Source: Polytrichum commune (lineage: Eukaryota > Streptophyta > Polytrichopsida > Polytrichales > Polytrichaceae). Taken from it: a stretch of 60,000 nucleotides of DNA. The DNA lies in contig OX485805.1 in NCBI GenBank assembly GCA_950295325.1, positions 40,599,501-40,659,500 of the forward strand, given 5' to 3'. Below the pieces are notes generated by a model, which searched no databases, was not told the origin of the DNA, and was given only the letters and a program-made list of their open reading frames with translations. Position 1 is the first letter of the stretch, and each line of letters starts with the position of its first letter. Positions 49,001 through 59,500 of this stretch are shown piece after piece. Position numbers and translations under genes: made by a program.

Positions 49001-50567
49001 TGTTAACACTTGTAAAATATTACAAGTGGTGTTTTGGTGATTTATGATTATTCACAAAAATATAAAAAGAGTGAAGCTTGAAAAAAACTTAGTTTGAAGC
49101 ATTAGGCTTTTGTGGAGTGGATTTAAATAGGAGAAGGACAAACCTTGGTAAAGTGTGGTAGGTACAAAGCCAAGGTTAGTTAAATGTTTGAATTAGGATC
49201 CTTGTTGATCATTTGAGGGAGGAAAGCTTAGGAGATAAGATTAGAGCCTACAAAGTAGGAGGAAATCTCGAGGGCTTATCGTGAGCCTTGAGGGTGCTCA
49301 TCCCCTCAAACTCACTATATAATCCCTCATTCTTCCCTCACTCATCATCTCTTTCCTTCGTGGTCCTTGGCACTCCACGTGTTATAAGTGTGGGTGCGTG
49401 GGAAGCAAGATAGGAGCACGTGTGTGTGCATAGATATAAGGTTAGGAGCCAAGGCTAGTTGGCCTTGAAGAGGGCTTGACCTCTTGTTAGTAATAGTTGG
49501 GCGTGAATAATTTAAAGTTCAATTTATGGCTTTGTTTGAATACTTGGATTTACATTGATTAGCCTTATACTTATGCGGATGTGCAAAGTCTCTTATTGGA
49601 GTATTTAGTTTTGTTGGACTTCATATGAATTTTTGAAAGCCAAAAAACCGAGACTATGTCCAAACTTCCAAAAACTAGTGAAAAAGTGTAGGTTCAAAGG
49701 GAACAGCGTAGAATTGCGACCATATACTTTGTGGCAGTAGAAATATTATTGCATATTCATATAGAGGACTTCATTACCTATCCATGGATACCAAGAACTC
49801 ATTTTTTGGACTTCATATGAATTTTTGAGAGCCAAAAAACCGAGACTATGTCCAAACTTCCAAAAACTAGTGAAAAAAGTGCAGATTCAAAGGGAACAGC
49901 GTAGAATTGCGACCATATGCTTTGTGGCAGTAGAAATATTATTGCATATTCATGTAGAGGACTTCATTACCTATCCATGGATACCAAGAACTCATTTTTT
50001 TGACTTCATATGAATTTTTGAGAGCCAAAAAACTGAGACTATGTCCAAACTTCCAAAAACTAGTGAGACACTCTTATAGTTTTTGACTTATGATGTTTAG
50101 ACTTAAAGTGTTGGATTCATTAGGTAGGAAGGGGTGTGTGTAACTTTTGAATGTATTGGTGATTGACCATTGAGGTTGAACTTAGTAATGGAATGTGAAG
50201 GCCTGTAAAGAAGAGGCCACCATAAGTTACACAAGTATTTGTTAATACTTAAACTTATGTGCTTCATGGAATCAACAAGCGAAGGTTCGTGCAGTAGTGT
50301 GGAATCAACGGCGAAGACTCGATTCACACGAGGGATATCTTTGAAGGCATGCGTGGCCAAAGCGGCTGGGTGGACTTTAGAGAAATACAAGGATGTGACA
50401 TTACCCGAGATTAAGGAGTGTAAGAAGACATAGTATAGACTTGGCTATGTTGCATATATTCCAACGATAGATTGGAATCATACATTGTGTTACAAAGAGA
50501 GAAATCTTTACATGTCATTATAAACTTCTCCATTCGGGCTAGGACGAAATTGAAGGGTGGAGGCTTT
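49001..50567. mobile_element. 1,567-bp insertion in LINE ORF2, TSD TTGGT
   Basis: The keto-rich composition of the LINE stops abruptly at 49001 and resumes at 50568. The direct repeat TTGGT flanks the block (48996-49000, 50568-50572). Excising it with one repeat copy rejoins an open frame (NCHQCGHQFW). The left end TGTTAACACTTG looks like an LTR start and contains a perfect 9-bp inverted repeat (49008-49029), but the right end (GGAGGCTTT) lacks the expected CA, so a solo LTR is not proven. No transposon protein is encoded. Confidence 0.75.
49617..50070 (+). repeat. Tandem repeat, 192-193 bp, about 2.4 copies
   Basis: Units start GACTTCATATGAATTTTTGA at 49617, 49809 and 50002. The first two are full and nearly identical; the third stops after about 70 bp (AACTAGTGA). 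The array lies entirely within the 1.57-kb insertion. Confidence 0.92.
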
Positions 50568-51076
50568 TTGGTGACAGTTGGGGTCGGTGGTTTGTGTCAG
50601 GTGTTGTGTTGTTTGGGGTGCGGGTTGTTGTGGTTGAGGGAATAGTATTTGTGCTTGTTGTAGTGCCGCTTTAATGGTCTTGGGTGCGTTTTTGTATGTG
50701 ATGCGGAATTCTTCGGGGATAAGGATGGATGTGTTAGTTCTGTTTAAGATTTGTAATAGAGTGGTTATGCCATATGTATAGAGTTTGTCTGGTATTTTTG
50801 GGATTGTATTTTAGAGTGGTCCGAGAGGGTGTTGTATATGGGGTTGGTTCTCCATGTTATTTCTAGTGGGGTTTTTTTGATTGGGAAGGTTTTGTTTTTG
50901 GTGGTTACATGTATTTCATATTCTCTTTTGAATAGGAATAATGTCTGTGCTATAGGGGATCTAGAGCACGCTTGTTGTTTTAGTTTATGTAGGTGTAGGG
51001 AACCTCCGTATTTAGCGGATATGTATTTGGTTAGGCCTTGATAGATGGTTCCTAGTTGCCCTGGATCGTTGAGGGC

Positions 51077-52871
51077 TTATAGTAGTTGCTGACCTATACA
51101 ATGGATGTAGTCTGGGAGTAGTGAGGTCATATTTATGCCGAAGTTTTCGTGGGATAGGTGTGTGAGGATATTGGCTGTACTTTTTGGTATGTTGCAAGTT
51201 TCTTTTGTTATTTTACTGATTATTTTATCAAGTTTTTTAATATCGGGCTTTGAAAAGGGGACCGCATAGTATGTGTAGGCAATCCGAAGTTTTATGACGG
51301 TATTAAGGATTTTGATTTTTTGTTTTAAGCTTGCCGGGGAGGCGGCGAGTAGTTTGCCTTGTTGTTTGGCTTTATTTAAGGTGAGTTCTTTTTGGAGATT
51401 CCATTTTAGGGATGGCACTAGTTGGATGCCTAGGTATGTGTATGGCTCATTTTGTGTAAGGGTTGGAAAGTTTTTGGATTTATACATAATGTTTTGGGAT
51501 TGGATGAACGCTTTAAAGGTATTAGGTTTGAGTTTGGACTTGTTAGCACATCCGGTGATGGCGCATTTTGATAAGTTGAGATCCATGTGCGCCCATTCGA
51601 CGAATTTTTGGAGCTTAGTTATTTGAGGTTGAATATGTTGAATTTTGTCGATAATAATGGCTAGGTCGTCGGCATATGCCGATGTGGTACATGTGGATGG
51701 GGACGTACTAAAGTGGTAGCCCATATTGCCCTTTTCTAGCCATCTTAAGAGTGGTTCTAGAAAAATTATGAATAAATATGGGCTAAGGGTATCACCTTGT
51801 ATGATACCTCGGTTAATTTTGATGGGAGTTGTGGTTCCGAAGAAGTTACCCGTGAAGGCGGTGGTAGAGTGGTTATAGATGTTGCCTACTATTTCGATGG
51901 CATCTAGGGGGTAGCCTAGGTCGGCCATGATAGCTAGGAGCCTTGCGTGGTGTATAGAATCAAAAGCGTTTTTAAAGTCTATGTATGTTAGATATATATC
52001 TTTATTTGTGAGTCGTGCATATTCGAAGGCGGCTATTAGTGTTTGTATTTGCCTTGAGGTATTACGTTGGGGGCGGAAACCTTCTTGACTGAAGTGTAGT
52101 ATGCGGTTTCTTTCCCCGTAGTTTGTAAGGAGGGTTGTTAAGGTGCTAGTATACAATTTATATATTGTATTAGCTAACGCTATTGGTCTATAGTTGTTGA
52201 GTTGGGTAGGGTCTTTCTTTTTTATGGAATAAAATAGTTTTACTGTGTTTCCAGGCAGTTGGCATTTCCTGTTGTTTGTAGCAATGTAGGAAGAATAAGA
52301 ATATAAGGGTTTGGCATTGTGGGGGTAATATCTTGATGATGTCGTTGGGAATGTTGTCCGGGCCGGGGGTTTTACCTTTGGTTAATTTTTTTACACAATT
52401 GTCATATATTTCTATAGTGAATTGTAGGCTTATTTGTGGGTTTTGAGGTCCGCGTTTGTCTAGTATGATCCCGTCTTGTGAGTGCCATGGATATTTTCGT
52501 ATGGCACACATGCATATGTGTGGGTGGTCTATGGTGTCATCGCAAATGGGCGCTTGTTTTTTAAATGATATTTGTTGGGCACGGTATATTTCATTGGCTA
52601 TTTCTGTGGGTTTGGTAAGTATGTTATCGTGAGAGTCTTTTATGCAATCCAACGAGCTTTCGGTTGATGGTTGGAAGATCTTTTTGTGGATAGTCTTAGG
52701 TTTGGTGTTGAGTGGGGCTCTATATTTCTTGATGGCGAGTTTGCAGTTGATCGAGGTTTGTTTGGAGGTAATTTTGTAGGCGTCTATTTTGGCCGTTTGT
52801 CCTATATGGGCTAGGTTCTCAATCCATTGTTTGTGGGTGGTGGGGTTTGTGGGGAGGGGGGATGTTGACAT
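51077..52871 (-). pseudogene. LINE ORF2 reverse transcriptase domain
   Basis: Copies element RNA at the nicked target. The frames 52871-52188 and 52156-51077 differ by one frameshift in an A-rich run near 52220. Motifs in order: TKGKTPGPDNIPNDIIK, AWKHSKTILFHKK, (after the shift) NNYRPIALANTIYKL, FSQEGFRPQRNTS, LTYIDFKNAFDSI (motif A Asp), RGIIQGDTLSPYLFIIF, AYADDLAII (catalytic YADD), LNLSKCAIT and YTYLGIQLVPSLKW. The catalytic Asp residues are intact. A TAA at 51077 ends the frame, but coding-like sequence continues in the same frame (LGTIYQGLTKYISAKYGG). The domain is clearly of the non-LTR class. Confidence 0.88.
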
Positions 52872-54243
52872 TGTGGAGTGAGAGGAGTGTCTTTATGTCG
52901 GGGTGATTATGTAATTGTGTGTGGTGGTAGTGGCAGGCTGCATGTATTACTTTGCGGATGCTATGATATACTTTGAGGTGTGATTTCCAAATTTTCTGTT
53001 GTTTTCTTGGGAGGAATCCGCTTTGTATCTTGGCTCGGTTTGGGAGAGGGGGTGTGGGTTGTGTCATGCATGTTTGCTCAACACAACTGCTGAGAGAATT
53101 TAAGATTTTTTGGAAGTTAATTTGGGCTTCTTCCCATTGTGGTTGAGTGAGTTGTTCTTGTTGTAATGTGTTTATGAGATTTGATATTTCAAGATTTTGT
53201 TTATCTAGGAAGGTTGTTAGGAGGTTTTGGATATTTATCGGGGATATAGGATAGGTGATCCTAGGATTGGTATTAGGTGTTGGTTTGGTTTTTATAATTA
53301 TAGTGTTTGGGGCTAATTGTAATTGGACCGGGTAATGGTCCGAATTTTGGTTAAGGTTGGTGATTGTGTGGCTTTGTAGGGAGACGTGGTTTGGGAGGTT
53401 AGAGTAAAATCCATCAATGTGGCTAGTTGCGGTGTAATTGTGTCCCCCTTGCCTTGTGTATGTTTCGTGGTTATTAATCGTTTTAAGTCCTAGTCTTTGT
53501 GTGAAGTGAGCCCATTCATGGTCATGTGGGTTGGAAGGGGATGTTATTCCGTTGGATGACCGTCCTTTAAGGAGGATGTCTCGGTTGAAGTCACCTCCTA
53601 GTATGATGTGGTGTGTTGAGTGATTTTGTACTAATGTTTGGATTTGATTTTGGATTTCTTGTATTAGGTGTAGGTCTTGGGGGTGTGTAGGCATATACAT
53701 ATTTATGAGGAGTATGGGGGTGATTGGTTTATTTTTTATGGTGATGACTTGTAGGTATGGTGAGATTGTGCTAGGTGTGGGCATTTTGGTGATATTTTCG
53801 TTTGTGTGGATGGTTTTAGGTATCATAGTTAGGGTACCCCCTCTAGCCGGGTGTCCCTAGAATATCTGTTTTGGTTTGGTGTTGTGGTGTTTGAGTTATT
53901 ATATATAATTTTGTAGTTTGGGAATTTTTTTGTCTATATATGTTGTGGATTTTAGTTTTTGGAGTTTAGTTTCTTGGATGAATATGATATGTGGGTCTTT
54001 ATGTATTGTTCGTGCGAGTTCTTGAATTCCAGGTAAACTTGAGCTGATACACCCTGTATTCCAGGTAATTATTTTTAATGTGGAAGTTTGGTGATTGTCC
54101 GTGTCTATGTTGGTGTTCGGGCTAAGGTTGGGGTGTATTATGTCATGTGTGGAGTGGTAACCATGTATGGTTTGTGTACATTTACTTAGTTCTAGTAGTA
54201 TTTGTGGGGGTATATGGGGTATTTCTTTTTGTAGGATAGGCAT
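52819..54243 (-). pseudogene. LINE ORF2 APE-type endonuclease domain
   Basis: Apurinic-endonuclease-like nicking domain used for target-primed reverse transcription. Part one (54243-53899) carries KIITWNTGCIS and the catalytic-Glu block IIFIQETKL. Part two (53826-52819), in the same frame after three in-frame stops, carries LINMYMPTH, LGGDFNRD, the YTRQGGHNYTATSHIDGFYS block and NSDHYPVQL with the terminal SDH. All main APE motifs are therefore present and only stop codons interrupt. The frame shifts by one near 52860, in a C-rich run, before the RT domain. Confidence 0.85.
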
Positions 54244-54684
54244 AGTTATGTTTTCCCCTTTGGCTATTTTTTCATTTATGTGTGTTTATGTTTGTGCTAT
54301 GGTAGTAGGTGGTGTGCGGTGGTTGATGGTGTGTCAGTGTTGTGTGTGTAAGGAAGTGTATTCCGGGGATCTTTGTAGTCTTTTGAGGATGGTGAGGCAT
54401 CGGGGGTCGATGTCTTCAACCATTTGTTGATCGCATATTTGTGGTGTAGGTCCATATGTTATTATGAGGGCGTAAATTTGGAAGTGTATTGGGTGTTGTG
54501 AAAGTATTGGTTTGTGACGGTGTATGTTGGTTAGTTCTTGGTTAGGCAAGTCTTGTGTTAGGTGTGTTGAGAATAAGTTTTCTAGGTGGGTATATGAGGG
54601 TTTAAGTGAGGTGGTATTAGGTATAAAGTAATGTTTTTGTCTTTGTGTATAGTCCCGGGGGAGACCTTTAGTTATATGTGCGGG

Positions 54685-54708
54685 TGGTCCGGGGTTAGGA
54701 TGTATATC
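54685..54708 (-). other. 2A-like motif, variant (DIHPNPGP)
   Basis: Third module, preceded by QVLILLSG. The NPGP core is intact but the conserved Glu of D-x-E-x-NPGP is His. It may skip weakly or not at all. It is followed by YTQRQKHYFIPN, as after the second module. Confidence 0.6.
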
Positions 54709-55152
54709 TCCGCTAAGGAGTATGAGTACTTGGAGGTCTATAATATATTTGGTTAGTTTGTATAAGGATGGGTGTTTGTTATGGGTGTGTTGATGTTGGT
54801 GTGAGTTGTTCGTATGGGCGGGGTTTATTTGATGGATAACGGTGGTGTAGCTTGGTATTATTATTGTAGTTATAATATTTAAGGTTACAGTTTTTCTTGT
54901 TTGGTGTGGGGACTTTGTAAGTTTTTTGTGGTATATTGTATTTTTTTGGGTTGTGTTGTTAGTTTGGTGAGGTGTTTGTTGGTAAGTAGTGTGGATGTGT
55001 TGGGGGTGTGTCCAAGTTTGCCAAATGTTGAGCGTATACTCTTTATTATAGCAATAATAGAAGAGCCAATACATAAAGTTGGGTGTGAAAAAATGTCTTT
55101 GTCTTTGTGTGTACTCTTGGGGGGGGGGGGGGTTTTTGGTAATGTGTGAGAT

Positions 55153-55176
55153 TGGTCCGAGGTTAGGTTGTATATC
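55153..55176 (-). other. 2A-like motif, mutated (DIQPNLGP)
   Basis: Second module, preceded by ITLILLSG. The NPGP core is changed to NLGP, explicable by a single C-to-T change in the proline codon, and Glu is Gln, so it is probably inactive. It is followed by a segment (YTQRQRHFFTPN) shared with the third module. Confidence 0.6.
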
Positions 55177-55251
55177 ACCGCTAAGAAGTATTAGTGTGAT
55201 GTGTGGTGGTGGAAGTGTGTGTGACTGTAGGTTTTTGAGGATGGTTGAGAG

Positions 55252-55275
55252 CGGCCCCGGGTTTAGTTCAATGTC
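55252..55275 (-). other. 2A-like translational recoding motif (canonical)
   Basis: Encodes DIELNPGP (residues 429-436 of ORF2), preceded by STLILLHG. This meets the 2A consensus D-(V/I)-E-x-N-P-G-P, with separation expected between Gly435 and Pro436 as the ribosome skips the peptide bond. 2A-like motifs are known in several animal and trypanosome LINEs. Activity here is inferred. Confidence 0.75.
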
Positions 55276-56551
55276 TCCGTGAAGGAGTATGAGTGTAGAG
55301 TTGTTCCAAGTGTAATATGCTATGGTTTTAATTTTTGGTTTTTTGTGGTGTGTGTGTGTTATGTAGTAGATGTTGCCTATATGTATCATTATATTAATAA
55401 GGGTGATTGTGTGGGTTGTGTTGTTGTGATTTGTGTATAGGTTGTATATTTGATCATGTGTGGTGGATATGTTGTATGTAGTTTTGTGGTTATGATATGT
55501 GGAGGTGATGGATGCTTTGTGGTTTGGGTGGTTTATGTGGTATTGGTGTGGTGTTGTTGTTGGTGTGTGGCATGTGTTTTGAGTGGTATAATGGGCGCAA
55601 ACTATTAAGATGGTAATGGTGATCTTGAGAGTGGTGGTGAATTGCTTAGTGTTAGTGCACTTTTTATTTATAAGTAGGAGAGTACATATAATGTGTGTAA
55701 GCATTGTCATTGTATATGCTAATGGATGGCTATTCCTGTAAATGGTTTGGGCTATGTGTATACTACTCATATAGATGGAAATACCATATGTAAGAGGTAG
55801 GGGCCATTTGTGGGATGTAGTGTGGCTATTATCCGTTACATGTGTTAGGTCTTTGGTGGTGTTTTTGTGGGTGAGGTGGGTGTAAGATGTTCCCTTTAGA
55901 TGATGTTGGAGTGTTGATGTGTATTTTTTTAAATATTGTTTTGGTGGATGTAATACTAGTATATTGATGGGGATGGTTGTTGGGATGTTCTTAAGTATAT
56001 CTTTTTGTGTGTTGAATATGGTCTTATTCTTTGTGGTTGTGTTGTTGGCATAGAAGGGGGGAGGTGTGTTGTTGTGTGTGGTTTGTGATTGTGTGGGGTT
56101 TGGTAGGTGTTTGAAGGATGGGTATGTAGGGTCTAGGAGTTTTAGTGTACATGATGTTTGTACTTTTATTGTGAATTTTGTGTGGTGGTTTGTATTGGTG
56201 TGGATGGGTCTTGGAGGGATGTAGATGTAGGCCATGTAGGTATTGCCTAATGGTCTATTATTTATTTTGTTGGTTTGTTTGGGGGGAAGTATGTTGTTTT
56301 GTGGTTGTGTGGGGGCGGGTATGTGGGTGAGGAGTGTGTATGTGATGCATAGTAGTATTAGTGTGTATTTTAAGGGGTTTCTTTTGTGTAGTTTTATGGT
56401 GGTTGTTGTGTGGGGGTTGATGTGTGTGAATCTTGGGCGAGGGTAGACGTAAGCCATGTATATGAGAAACAATATTTTCTCTTTATTAGATAAGAAAAAC
56501 ACAATACAACATATAAGGGGGAGGGTCCATTGATGATATCCTATGTGGCTA

Positions 56552-59500
56552 CTATCCATTAAGATTGTTGGGTCCTTGATGGTGTATTATTGGGTTGCCG
56601 TGGAAGCCCGGGGGGGCTTGGAGTGGGAGTGGTGAAGCAGTCGTATTGAGGCCGTGTGGTATCGGACGTGGGGTGGTCCTTTGAAAGATTTCCGGTGCGG
56701 CGGTGGAGAGGCCATTTACTATGCCTTGCATCCGTAAGTTGGATTGTTGAAATTCGTGGGCAATCGTGCCGAAGAGCGCTTGAAGGTTGGCGGTGTGGTG
56801 TGTGATTGTGGCCGTAGTTGCCTCGAAACGGCGATCCGTGTGGTTGTTGATGGTGGTGGTTAGTGTACCAAACTTTTCTTCCAACTTGTCCTCGAGCTCC
56901 TTCATTGTTTTGGTGAGGTATTTTTCGGTGAGGGGCGGGTTGGAGCTTGTGGCGTTGCTCATAGCTTGAATTTTCTCCGCTATCGCCTCTCTTACGGGTG
57001 CTTGGGCCAATCGGATCGCCGTCTTATTGGGGTCCGTGCCGTCGATGCTCCCGCGGTGTGGAATGAAGTCTACGCGTCGCCCGAGAATGTAGGTGGATTT
57101 GTGGAGCCACTCCGTGTAGACCGCGGCGTTGAGGCATTGGATATGACACCAACCCGCTTGCTTGTCGGTGTGGGGTTGGTTGTTGTTACCAAAGCTAATG
57201 CCGACTATGTTGTCCACGCCAAATGTTTGCTTGATGACCCTTGTGATGGTAGTTTGTGTCTCGCGTTGAGGGAGGTTGTTGGCGACGAGTGTGGTACTTA
57301 TGCGGAGTTCCGATGGGTTGCCGGCACCTCGGTCGCGGGTAATGCTAACTTGTAATTTCTCATGTTTGTAAGTGAGTCCATCCTTGAGCACGGTGTCCCT
57401 AGCCTCCTCCGTGGTAAGAGTGAGAAAAATATAATTTTTCTCTACCTCCGGCTTGGTAAAGCTCATGAATTCATGTTGTTTCCCTATGTAGTAGCTCTCA
57501 TGTACTAATTTCTCAAAGATATTGAATGCACTCTCATGACGGAGGGTTTCTCCTTTGAGATGGAGGCGGAGATTGCTAGCCTTTGTGACTAATTCGTATC
57601 TTTTTTCTACCTTGCCTATTACTTTCTCACCGTCCATCATTTCCATGACAAATGTCCGGTTGCCTCTAAGTAATGCTATGCCATCTCTCTTTGGGTGTAA
57701 TAAATGCACCTTTATGAAGCCCGCCCAATTCTTGGTGACGGCATTGATTCCTATATCAAGAGGGTTGGAGTATGTGTTACCAAGGGGGATGTCCATTTGT
57801 TGAAGCCTCTCCAAACATGCGCTCCTTGCCTCTTGTCGGGTGATGCCTTTGAAGCCATGGTCGAAGCGTATGGTAATGTTGAATCCTTCGGAGAGGCCGG
57901 TGGTTGGGTCGACCTTTTCTTGTCGTGGGATTTGGGTGAAGTGGAGGTGGTGTCCCGGGACCGCATCCGGCCGTTCGCTCGGGTAGTACATTTGAGGTAC
58001 TCGGGGGAAAGCTCTCCGGAAGGTGTGAAACTCGAGTATCTCTCTTGAGGGGGTTCCGTTCTTGGAAAACTCTTCATCGGTGCGTAATTCACTTATAATT
58101 TCGGCCCCTCTATGTATCGCCATGGCCTCATGGATAGGGAATCCTAGCCACATGTGCGAGACGATATCAATGCTCAGAATTGCCATCTTACTTCGTGTGC
58201 TATGGTGCTTACTAGTACCGGAGTTGAATGTGTGCTCACCCATCTCACTCTTTCTCCTCTTGGCGCTTTGTGTGTCGGTGGTTTTGTCCTTGTGTATAGA
58301 TGTCGGAGGGGTCTCGTCGGCTAGGTTGATAGCCTCGAGACGTGACATTGGTATTGCGGCTTGGTGATGAGTGGTCGCGTACTCCTCCTGTCGCGCACCT
58401 CTCCATGAGGAGTGCCCGAAACACCATGGGCACAAGGGGGACCCCGGAGTGACACCCGGGACTTGTGGCGCCGTTGGTGAGAGGGCCCAAGTGATCCTAG
58501 TGTGGGTGAGGGCCCCGGGCGTTGGGAACGCCTCCCACCCACGGAGACTAGGAGGCATGAGGGAAAGGCCATGAGCTATGCGTAGCTCATGGCGTGGCGA
58601 TTATAGAATGCTCAAGATCACCTCAATCGGAGGTGTGAGCTAGGAGTTATGGCCATTTGAGTGGGGCGCTGTCCCGGGGACAGCGCCCTGGTGCAGTAGT
58701 GCCTGGGAGTGACTCCCGGGACTGCCAAGGTTCAAACAGGCATAACTTCCTCAATACTTGCCTGAATGGGGCAAGTGAGGAGTCCATCGGCATCTACGTG
58801 CACCTTAGATGAAGATAAAGTCGTTGGTTGTTATGATCAGACATCATACAAGGAAGTTATGATGGTCTGAAGCAGCTGGGGGGTTCTAGGCCCAGCAGCT
58901 AAAGGAAAATGTCCACTTGGCCCCAACTCTTGGTAGAGAGACAAGAGGTTGGTTGACGGTGGGGTAGGGGCCCCGCGTGAAGTCCTAGAGGCTTATATGG
59001 GTGAGGTGGTGTGGCCTCACCCACCCGAGGCCGAACGGCACGGCCTCCATGGGCATTGGCCCATTGTGGGGCCATAGTTGCCTAGTATGGTTCGGGTTGT
59101 TGTAGTGTTGCTCCGGCAACGCGATGATCAACATAGGATTGGACTTCCATGGATGGAAGTCCACATTGGGGAAATGGGTTACCGATTAAGGGGTGAGTCC
59201 CGAAAGCAAAGTAGGAGGGTTGGTTCCCTCCTATGAACTATTGGTCCGGGGTAAGAGGAGCTATCCATTAGCATGGCGGAATGCGAAGGGTTAGCGCTCG
59301 TAACCTTTGCTAGAAACGAAAATTGGCAAGATTATTAAGGGACCTAGCAAGGGTTGCGACACCTCCTTTGATGTTGAAAGGTGGAGGGAGCTCCCACTGT
59401 GCTCGGGGGAGATGTCTTCTAATTGCATATCTATGTCATAGTCTTGTGATGGGGGGGGCCATTTCTTTCATGGCGTTGGGTTCGCTTGATTGGTGGCCGT

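Larger units (their letters stand above)
48108..51076 (-). pseudogene. LINE ORF2 linker between RT and RNase H, no named domain
   Basis: Once the 49001-50567 insertion and one copy of its duplication are removed, about 1.4 kb of coding-like sequence joins RT to RNase H. Around the insertion site the frame reads NCHQCGHQFWAHTNLN, a possible Cys/His metal site. Further on come TITNLTLNIHECNPDKDI and, just before the RNase H frame, SIGKANSTKWTGYGLAFP then HNTTLEALHWARMAAKED. The last block is open and in frame with the RNase H ORF, from about 48240. I recognise no family with certainty. Confidence 0.55.
54334..56559 (-). pseudogene. LINE ORF2 N-terminal region with three 2A-like motifs
   Basis: 741 open codons starting at an ATG that overlaps the ORF1 stop (ATGGATAG). 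The part up to about residue 400 is Thr/His/Asn-rich with hydrophobic segments (for example LPLICCIVFFLS, KYTLILLCITYTLL) and internal repeats: YMAYVYPRPRFTHIN at about 34-48 is echoed by YMAYIYIPPRPIHTN at 108-122, and DSSHIGYHQWTLPL at 2-15 by DNSHTTSHKWPLPL at about 243-256. Then come three modules with GDI..N.GP: residues 428-436, 461-469 and 617-625. The last two are both followed by YTQRQ.H.F.PN. A TGA ends the frame at 54334, but the same frame continues into the APE domain at 54243, so it was probably one polyprotein. Very low G content on the coding strand. Confidence 0.7.

Noticed and set aside
49617-50070. CRISPR-like direct repeats
   Set aside because: The units are 192-193 bp and contiguous without unique spacers; this is an ordinary tandem repeat in a plant insertion.
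58389-58558. N-terminus of the 668-codon ORF1 frame (starting MPPSLRG) as genuine protein
   Set aside because: These 57 codons are the end of the inserted solo LTR, shown by the CCTCC duplication and by the homologous LTR at 40.5-41.5 kb.
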